Positions 1-4,489 of a stretch of DNA of 7,431 nucleotides are shown here, one piece after another (positions within the stretch are counted from its first letter, which is position 1; each line of letters begins with the position of its first letter). Source of the stretch: Planctomycetota bacterium (GTDB taxonomy: Bacteria; Planctomycetota; Planctomycetia; Pirellulales; Thermoguttaceae); contig JANXQG010000626.1 in the NCBI GenBank assembly GCA_025356915.1, forward strand, positions 1 through 7,431, in the 5' to 3' direction. The notes beneath the pieces are model-generated. The model was not told where the DNA came from. It saw nothing but the letters and a program-made list of their open reading frames with translations, and did no database searches. The position numbers were made by a program, and so were the translations under genes.

Positions 1-1024
1 CTTCAAGTTGATAGGGCAGCAGTGGAATTTTGAGCAGTTCGGTTCGCAAGGGGTGCTGCGCGGAGTTACTGCGGATCTCGGCCATCCGATTGGTCATCCG
101 CTGCTGGAACAACTGCCGGGAAATCAGTTCCTCGGCGTCGGGGTAGACGGTCACGTTGCGATTCAGCCGCTGCATCTGCCTGACGAACTCAACCAGCTTT
201 TGCACATCGTCGATCGGCTGATCGACCAACCGGCCTGCCAGATTGACCATTTCAGGATCGGCCTTATCGGGGAGCTGTAGGTGCAAGGTCATCTCTTCGC
301 CATAGAGTACATGGACAAATGCCTCGCGATTGCGATAAGGCTTCCGCCGCACGGCCTGGGGAATGCGCCGCCGCACGCGGTCCAGCAGATGCAGAATATG
401 CTTGCACGTTCCCAGTGTGTTGGTGCGGAAGTCGGGGCACGAGCAGTACGATTGCCCGCGTTCTTCTCCACGCAGGGCCACGCGGTAGGTCTTGCCCGAC
501 AGGGCACTGGCAACCGTGTAGTCGGTCCAGGGTTTCGTGGCATCGGACGACGTGATGCGGAACTTTTCGCTCTTGGCCCGCTCCTGTCGCTCGTGGAGGG
601 CGTGCTCGACGAGTTCGCTTTCGCTGAGCAGTTCCGTCGGTCGGTTCTCGTCGGGCGGCGCGGCTAGGCCGAGCGAGGTTTTCTCCTCCAGCACCAATGA
701 CACGGCGGCCCCAACGTGCTCGCAGATCGTTTCGCATGCCGTGCAGTTGAACTTCAAGCGGTTGTTGGCGGCGGCCATGGTGGTGATCGTGGCCACGGTA
801 TTCTTGCCGCCGGATGCATTGGGAAACTTCACGCGGAATAGATCGCCGCGGAGATAGACATCGCGCTGGATGTCAACTTCATGGTTTGAACCCTGCCGAA
901 TCAACTGCGCCCCTTCCGGCCCCAGGAGTTGGCATGCCCGCACATAGGTCAATCGTGAAAGCCGATCCCGCAAGGTGAGGCGTTTTGTTGGTTTGATTTT
1001 CGGGCGGCGCGTGTGGGTTGTCAT
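1..1024 (-). CDS. SNF2-family DEAD/DEAH-box helicase with SWIM zinc fingers, N-terminal part (partial)
   Basis: The minus strand is open from an ATG at 1024 to the window edge, giving 341 residues of a protein that continues beyond position 1. A SWIM zinc finger is plain at residues 194-209 (C194-S-C196, then C207-K-H209). An earlier cluster, C94-x2-C97-x3-C101-x-H103, looks like a second, degenerate SWIM or other zinc site. The visible part ends in LLKIPLLPYQLE, which matches the L-x-PYQxxG element that opens the helicase core of SNF2/Rad54-type ATPases. The ATPase motifs themselves lie outside the window. SWIM domains bind DNA or protein, and the family acts as DNA translocases or remodelers; the cellular role here is unknown. 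The start is supported by AGAGGA at 1038-1033, 8 nt before the ATG, the best ribosome site in the window. The basic N-terminus (TRRPKIKPTKR) fits nucleic-acid binding. The family call is good; the role is open. Confidence 0.85.
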   Translation of the reverse strand, partial: MTTHTRRPKIKPTKRLTLRDRLSRLTYVRACQLLGPEGAQLIRQGSNHEVDIQRDVYLRGDLFRVKFPNASGGKNTVATITTMAAANNRLKFNCTACETICEHVGAAVSLVLEEKTSLGLAAPPDENRPTELLSESELVEHALHERQERAKSEKFRITSSDATKPWTDYTVASALSGKTYRVALRGEERGQSYCSCPDFRTNTLGTCKHILHLLDRVRRRIPQAVRRKPYRNREAFVHVLYGEEMTLHLQLPDKADPEMVNLAGRLVDQPIDDVQKLVEFVRQMQRLNRNVTVYPDAEELISRQLFQQRMTNRMAEIRSNSAQHPLRTELLKIPLLPYQLE

Positions 1025-1059
1025 GGTGGTAATCCTCTGGTGATCAAGGCGGTGAGGGC

Positions 1060-1151
1060 AAAAACAACCACCCGTCAGAATATCAAGTAGGTCAGGCTTT
1101 CCAGCCTGACATTCTGACCTACGATAGTTCTGGTATCTTGGCGGGTGGTTG
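1060..1151 (-). terminator. Long nested hairpin plus T run in the helicase leader (attenuator-like)
   Basis: Outer arms CAACCACCCG (1065-1074) and CGGGTGGTTG (1142-1151) pair perfectly. Moving inward, CAGAA/TTCTG (1076-1080 with 1128-1132), TATC/GATA (1081-1084 with 1123-1126) and GTAGGTCAG/CTGACCTAC (1087-1095 with 1114-1122) also pair, giving about 28 base pairs with small internal loops. Read on the minus strand, the last arm runs directly into TTTTT (1064-1060), the form of an intrinsic terminator. It lies between a promoter candidate (1200-1172) and the helicase ATG at 1024, so it could attenuate that gene. It could instead stop read-through from the transporter gene or simply be a dispersed repeat. 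The pairing is seen directly; the function is inferred. Confidence 0.5.
1087..1122. repeat. Nested palindromic repeat with CAGGC/GCCTG core
   Basis: Two mutually exclusive stems overlap here. A tight hairpin is formed by GTCAGGCT (1091-1098), loop TTCC, and AGCCTGAC (1103-1110). An outer stem is formed by GTAGGTCAG (1087-1095) and CTGACCTAC (1114-1122). From memory, GGTCAGGCT-TTCC-AGCCTGAC-like sequences recur between genes in planctomycete genomes, which would make this one copy of a dispersed family. Only one copy of this exact form is in the window, so the repeat status cannot be shown here. Confidence 0.5.
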
Positions 1152-1171
1152 AAAAAACCGGCAACCTGTAA

Positions 1172-1200
1172 ATTTTCGTTGGGTGGCAGGGGAGTGTCAA
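1172..1200 (-). promoter_or_regulatory. Candidate sigma70-type promoter for the helicase gene
   Basis: On the minus strand a perfect TTGACA (1200-1195) is followed after 17 nt by GAAAAT (1177-1172), which matches TATAAT at four of six positions. Transcription would begin near 1165 and give a leader of about 140 nt that contains the 1151-1065 hairpin. The spacing and -35 box are good, but the -10 box is weak and planctomycete promoters are poorly defined. Confidence 0.4.
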
Positions 1201-1218
1201 GGGAGGAGAAAGGGAATT

Positions 1219-1238
1219 GGCCGCAAATTACGCAGATG
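1219..1238. repeat. Possible fragment of a dispersed CGCAAATTACGCAGAT-type repeat
   Basis: The stretch GGCCGCAAATTACGCAGATG contains two near-identical units, CGCAAAT and CGCAGAT, two bases apart. Sequences of this pattern (CGCAGATTACGCAGAT) occur as short dispersed intergenic repeats in several environmental phyla, as I recall. Only a fragment is seen here, so the call is weak. Confidence 0.2.
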
Positions 1239-1285
1239 CCCTAAGTTTAGCGTCGTTCTCCCGATCCCTTCGAAACGTCGGACCG

Positions 1286-1351
1286 AAGGTCTCCCTGAGT
1301 ATGGGAGACCTTTCCTCGCCCCGGGGACAAACCAACCTTACGGCCGTAAGG
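1286..1351. other. Cluster of three perfect palindromes, possible structured RNA or protein-binding site
   Basis: Three perfect inverted repeats lie within 66 bp. AAGGTCTCCC (1286-1295) and GGGAGACCTT (1303-1312) form a 10-bp stem with a 7-nt loop. CCCCGGGG lies at 1319-1326. CCTTACGGCCGTAAGG, a 16-bp palindrome with no spacer, lies at 1336-1351. No convincing T run follows on either strand, so these are not standard terminators. The cluster sits in the gene-free region between the transporter and the helicase. It could be a small structured RNA, a set of operator sites, or remains of a mobile element. Nothing in the sequence decides between these. Confidence 0.35.
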
Positions 1352-1424
1352 AAAAGAAAGAATAAGCGGTGTTCCCTTCATTTCCCCATCCCGAAGAGAG
1401 ATGCCAGCAATAAGCCGGTGGTAG

Positions 1425-1649
1425 CGGAGCCTTTGCGCTATTGGCTTCGATATGAAAACCGGAAATATCTATTCGGCCAAGATGGACAAGATGATCATCT
1501 TCGGACCGCACGGCGAGAAGCGCGACGAGATCCCGCTGAGATGTCGGGAAGTGTGTCGCATCATCGTCGATCCCCGCAGTGGGCGATTTCTTGCCTGGAG
1601 TTCCCAGAAGCTCGTCTGCTACCGCCTGGTCGGGGGCAAGAGCAGTTAA
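1425..1649 (+). pseudogene. Possible C-terminal remnant of a beta-propeller-like protein
   Basis: After a TAG at 1422-1424 one plus-strand frame stays open to a TAA at 1647-1649, with an ATG at 1452 that would give 65 residues. The translation has the look of real protein: a KTGNIY segment, a GPHGEKRDEIPL strand-turn-strand, then VDPRSGRFLAWSSQKLVCYRL, the rhythm of beta-propeller or PQQ-like repeat blades. There is no ribosome site before the ATG, and the upstream sequence is broken by stops, so a decayed gene end fits better than an intact small gene. It is the only plus-strand coding signal I would keep. The other open plus-strand frame across 1217-1846 reads like random translation. Confidence is low, since no family was identified with certainty. 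Confidence 0.3.
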
Positions 1650-1734
1650 GTTTCAGGGAGTGTGTACATTACTTGGTTTACCGTCAAGGGATTCTCACTG
1701 AAAGCTCGGGATCCCTTCCATGCGGCATCGGCAA
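1650..1734 (-). other. 3' flank of the transporter gene; weak hairpin, no clear terminator
   Basis: Downstream of the transporter stop the only fold seen is AAGGGAT (1686-1692) pairing with ATCCCTT (1711-1717) across an 18-nt loop, with an embedded GGGATCCC palindrome at 1708-1715. No T run follows on the minus strand, so it is at best a weak terminator. The rest of this flank holds nothing recognisable. Confidence 0.25.
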
Positions 1735-3312
1735 TCATGCGTTCATGTCCTGCCACCGCTTGGCACATCGACTGAAAACCCAGAGTGCAATGGCCGCTAG
1801 CACGCCAATCGAGGCGAATGGAATCCAGATGTATTGGGGCGAGTAACAGTCCCAGAGCCGTTGCGTGGCAGTGATGGCATCCATGCCGGTAACCTCCTGC
1901 AACTTTAGCATCGCCTCGGTCCGTTTGACGCCAAGAACAGCCTCAAGGGTTGCCACATCGCCGTTCCAATTCTTCCCGTCGCCCAGGGGCGTCTTCTCGG
2001 CAAGATAGCGCAAGGCCAGTACCGCCTTCTCGCCGTAACTTCCATAGACCAGCCCGGCGATCCACGAGCCAAGAAACACCCCGACACCGACTGGGATATT
2101 CACATAGCCAAGGTAAAGCCCCTTCTTCCCCGGCGGGGCAATCAGCGCCAAGTATTCGCTTTTTTTCGGCCCCGTCATCATCTCGCCAATGGAGAAGCAG
2201 AGGATTCCAGCTACCAGCATCCACGCGTTTTGGGTCCAACCCGCCACGAGTACCCCGCAGGTCGCCATGATCATCCCCAGGAGCATGGCGGAAAGGGTTC
2301 GCATCCGGCGGGTCAGCCAAGCCATACCAACCACCCCCAGGATGATGAACAGCGCATTGCAACTCAACAGCACCTGTTGCGGCACCATTAGTCCGCGTGG
2401 GGTTTCATGCACGACGATTCGATGCAGACCGCTGGGTAGCCAATCCAGGCTGCGGGCCATCGCCGAACTATCGACCCAGTCGGCGATGAAGTTAGGCTGG
2501 AGATCCCAGAGTTGGAACATCATCAGCCAGAAGCAAGACATGATGGCCATCCAGCAGAGCAACCGTGGTTCGAAGATATTCACCAGCGTCCTGCGAAGGA
2601 CTTGAAGAAGGGACTCCGTCTTCGACGCGCCTGAAGGCACATCGCGGAACGTGAAAAGCAAAAGCAGGTTCAGTGAGCTGAACGCGGCGGAGGCCAGGAA
2701 CAGATTACGCCACGCCTCCTTGGACTGAGACTCTCCGTGCAGGAAGCCCGGCAATAGGACACTCAGGCCAAGCAGCAGCGAGGGCATGTAATGGCCGATG
2801 AACGCCCCGACATTGACTACCCAATAGAAAATGCCCCAACCCATTGAGGAGTTCTGCTTGGTCAACTGGTGTGCCAATGAGCCTTGGATGCTCGGCTTGA
2901 AGAAGGCGGTTCCGGTGGCCAGGACCAATATGGCGATGAAAAACGCCCAATAGTTGTTGACGAAGCTCAGATCTCGCATGAACGCCATCATCACGTAGCC
3001 TGTGGTCATCAGGCTGACGGAGAAAGCCAGGGTGCGTTTGTAGCCGAAGCGGTCAGCTAACCCGCCGGTGATCACGGGCAACAGTGACTGAAAGACAGCC
3101 CACCAGGCGTAGATGATGCCTTTGTCCCCGGCAGTTAAATGTAAACCACCAGGATTGTCGGCCTGCATGATATAGATGGGGGCCATTACCCGGAGGTTGT
3201 AGAAAGCCAATCGCTCCCACATCTCGATGGCGTTGAGGGTCCAATAGGTGCGACCGAGTCCGGCGGCAGGGGTGGCAGGCTCGGAACTCGCCGTTGTGAT
3301 GGTTTCACTCAT
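1735..3312 (-). CDS. POT/PTR-like major facilitator superfamily transporter
   Basis: This 525-residue inner-membrane protein would couple uptake of a small solute, classically di- or tripeptides, to protons. Near the N-terminus it carries the POT-type E-x-x-E-R motif (E30-M-W-E33-R34). MFS motif A (GGLADRFGYKR, about 83-93) comes next, then GTAFFKPSIQG (about 134-144), like the POT KP signature, and FYWVVNVGAFIG (about 162-173), like FYxxINxGSL. The late segment GEMMTGPKKSEYLALIAPPGKKG (about 376-398) resembles the E-x-x-x-x-P block of POT helix 10. Most of the chain is hydrophobic helices. A soluble stretch of about 70 residues (about 425-494) precedes the last membrane helix, which is unusual for bacterial POTs. 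I chose the ATG at 3312; a GTG four codons upstream (3324) is also in frame, and neither has a good ribosome site. The gene lies 129 bp after the ThuA gene and may be co-transcribed. The substrate cannot be told; sugar or nucleoside transport by another MFS branch remains possible. Confidence 0.75.
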   Translation of the reverse strand: MSETITTASSEPATPAAGLGRTYWTLNAIEMWERLAFYNLRVMAPIYIMQADNPGGLHLTAGDKGIIYAWWAVFQSLLPVITGGLADRFGYKRTLAFSVSLMTTGYVMMAFMRDLSFVNNYWAFFIAILVLATGTAFFKPSIQGSLAHQLTKQNSSMGWGIFYWVVNVGAFIGHYMPSLLLGLSVLLPGFLHGESQSKEAWRNLFLASAAFSSLNLLLLFTFRDVPSGASKTESLLQVLRRTLVNIFEPRLLCWMAIMSCFWLMMFQLWDLQPNFIADWVDSSAMARSLDWLPSGLHRIVVHETPRGLMVPQQVLLSCNALFIILGVVGMAWLTRRMRTLSAMLLGMIMATCGVLVAGWTQNAWMLVAGILCFSIGEMMTGPKKSEYLALIAPPGKKGLYLGYVNIPVGVGVFLGSWIAGLVYGSYGEKAVLALRYLAEKTPLGDGKNWNGDVATLEAVLGVKRTEAMLKLQEVTGMDAITATQRLWDCYSPQYIWIPFASIGVLAAIALWVFSRCAKRWQDMNA

Positions 3313-3348
3313 GGTATTGGTCACTCACAATGGATGTTTGTCGCACAC

Positions 3349-3441
3349 TTACTTTTTAGCGCGGCCAAACGAAACATCGTCCGGCGCATCGCCGACGAAC
3401 TGCACCACACCGAGTGAGAGACGCCACCCTTTCGAGCATAT
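3349..3441 (-). other. In-frame 30-codon open extension after the ThuA stop codon
   Basis: Right after the TAG of the ThuA gene (3444-3442) the same frame continues for 30 codons to TAA at 3351-3349. The translation includes WRLSLGVVQFVGDAPDDV and ends in FGRAKK, which reads like a genuine protein tail rather than random sequence. It could be the decayed end of a longer ancestral reading frame, the end of another gene brought next to ThuA, or chance: 30 open codons at this GC content are not rare. The ThuA domain looks complete without it. Confidence 0.25.
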
Positions 3442-4224
3442 CTACTTTTTCTCCGGTGCCGCCCATCGCACCGCGTTAAGCATCATTTTGCGGACGTTGG
3501 CATCGAAGAAGATCGGGTTCGTCTCGTGCCCCCCCTGGAAATAGAACATCTTCCCCTTGCCCACCTCCCAGGTGAAACCGAACTGCGACTTATCGTTCGT
3601 GCCGTTGGTCAGTTTCGAGATTCCCTCGAACACCAGGGCCTTTGGCGGGGGCACGGCGTACGGATCGACGTAGCGTTCGCTATTAGCGATGGTGAAATCG
3701 CTCAGCCCTTGCGCGATCGGGTGCGACGAGTCTTTTACAATCACCTTGGTTTCGGTGATGTCGCTGGGATAGTTCCTCCACGAGCAGGCCGTGCCTAGGA
3801 GCTTCTTGTTCGGCTTGGCGAAGTGCGACGAGTGCAGCGAAATGAAGCCCATGCCGCCCTCCTTCACCCGCTTGACGATCTTCTCGACCAGTGCGTCCTT
3901 GACCTGCCCATGCCGCTGGTGACCCCACCAGATCAACACGTCGGCACGGTTGAGTAGATCGTCGGGCAGGCCCTGCTCCGGCTGGCTGAGACTGGCCGCA
4001 ACCACTTCCCAGCCTTCCAGCGGGGCAAGGCCCTCGGCGATGGCACCGTTGATGTCCTTGGGATAAACCTTCTTGGGGGCGGTCCCTTCCGACCACACGA
4101 CGACAACCTGCTTCTTGGCCGCCGTGGGCTCGGCCATCCCCGGCACTCCCTGGAGCAACACCGCACCGGCCGCCGCGGCACCAATCTTCAATACGTCACG
4201 TCTGGATCGAATCAACTCACTCAT
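3442..4224 (-). CDS. Tat-exported ThuA-domain protein
   Basis: The 260-residue product starts with a twin-arginine signal peptide: S7-R8-R9-D-V-L-K13, an alanine-rich hydrophobic stretch (about 15-27), and a likely cleavage after GMA at 31, so it is folded before export to the periplasm. The mature part is a ThuA-like domain, related in fold to class I glutamine amidotransferases. Visible features are VVVVWSEG at the first strand, DVLIWWGHQRHG (about 95-106), GMGFISLHSSHF (about 124-135) and FYFQGGHETNP (about 228-238). ThuA proteins are linked to sugar and trehalose metabolism in rhizobia and are abundant and mostly uncharacterised in planctomycetes; no activity can be assigned here. The ATG at 4224 is chosen because AAGGAA (4237-4232) lies 7 nt before it and it places the RR motif near the N-terminus; an in-frame ATG at 4254 lacks such a site. 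Downstream is the transporter gene. Confidence 0.85.
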   Translation of the reverse strand: MSELIRSRRDVLKIGAAAAGAVLLQGVPGMAEPTAAKKQVVVVWSEGTAPKKVYPKDINGAIAEGLAPLEGWEVVAASLSQPEQGLPDDLLNRADVLIWWGHQRHGQVKDALVEKIVKRVKEGGMGFISLHSSHFAKPNKKLLGTACSWRNYPSDITETKVIVKDSSHPIAQGLSDFTIANSERYVDPYAVPPPKALVFEGISKLTNGTNDKSQFGFTWEVGKGKMFYFQGGHETNPIFFDANVRKMMLNAVRWAAPEKK

Positions 4225-4264
4225 CGTGTATTTCCTTGAACTGACATCTGCCATTTTGGACTTC

Positions 4265-4283
4265 GCTCGGATACGCTCCGAGC
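4265..4283. promoter_or_regulatory. Inverted repeat upstream of the ThuA gene, possible operator or leader hairpin
   Basis: GCTCGGA (4265-4271) and TCCGAGC (4277-4283) form a perfect 7-bp inverted repeat with a 5-nt spacer, 40 nt before the ThuA start codon. It could be a regulator binding site or a hairpin in the leader. No convincing promoter boxes were found in the surrounding 4225-4487 gap, which holds no gene I would defend. Confidence 0.3.
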
Positions 4284-4462
4284 AGCAATAGTCCCTCTAT
4301 CTTAACAAGGCATATCGTCACTTTCCAGCAGGCGAACTGTTTTCCAACGATCAAGTGGACTGAAGGCCACACTACGAGGTTCCACGGTATTTCAAAGTGC
4401 CAGCCGAGGGCGGGCCAGGCGGGCCGAATCCAGAGGCAAGGCAACCGGCGTCAAAGGCCGCT

Positions 4463-4489
4463 GTAGGAAGTAGAAACCATTCCTACTTC
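4463..4489 (-). terminator. Weak stem-loop at the end of gltX
   Basis: Two overlapping 7-bp stems can form at the gltX stop codon: GAAGTAG (4467-4473) with CTACTTC (4483-4489), or GTAGGAA (4463-4469) with TTCCTAC (4480-4486). No T run follows, so a role as terminator is uncertain; a 3' RNA-stabilising hairpin is equally possible. Confidence 0.25.

Noticed and set aside
1065..1151. CRISPR array
   Set aside because: The repeated units are inverted arms of hairpins, not regularly spaced direct repeats, and no cas gene is present.
1217..1846. 209-codon open frame on the plus strand
   Set aside because: It has no recognisable motif, no ribosome site, and overlaps the 3' end of the transporter gene antisense. 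The protein-like signal in this area is in a different frame (1425-1649).
3442..3444. TAG read as pyrrolysine or programmed read-through in the ThuA gene
   Set aside because: There is no sign of pyrrolysine machinery or a recoding structure, and the ThuA domain is complete before the stop; only the open extension itself is reported.
4409..4425. GGCGGGCC direct repeat, nine bases apart
   Set aside because: It has only two copies in a GC-rich gap, easily explained by chance or slippage.
4217..4444. 75-codon minus-strand frame starting with TTG upstream of the ThuA gene
   Set aside because: It has a rare start, no ribosome site, a tryptophan- and cysteine-rich composition unlike the neighbouring proteins, and no recognisable family. 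The overlap of its stop with the ThuA ATG could hint at coupling but is not enough.
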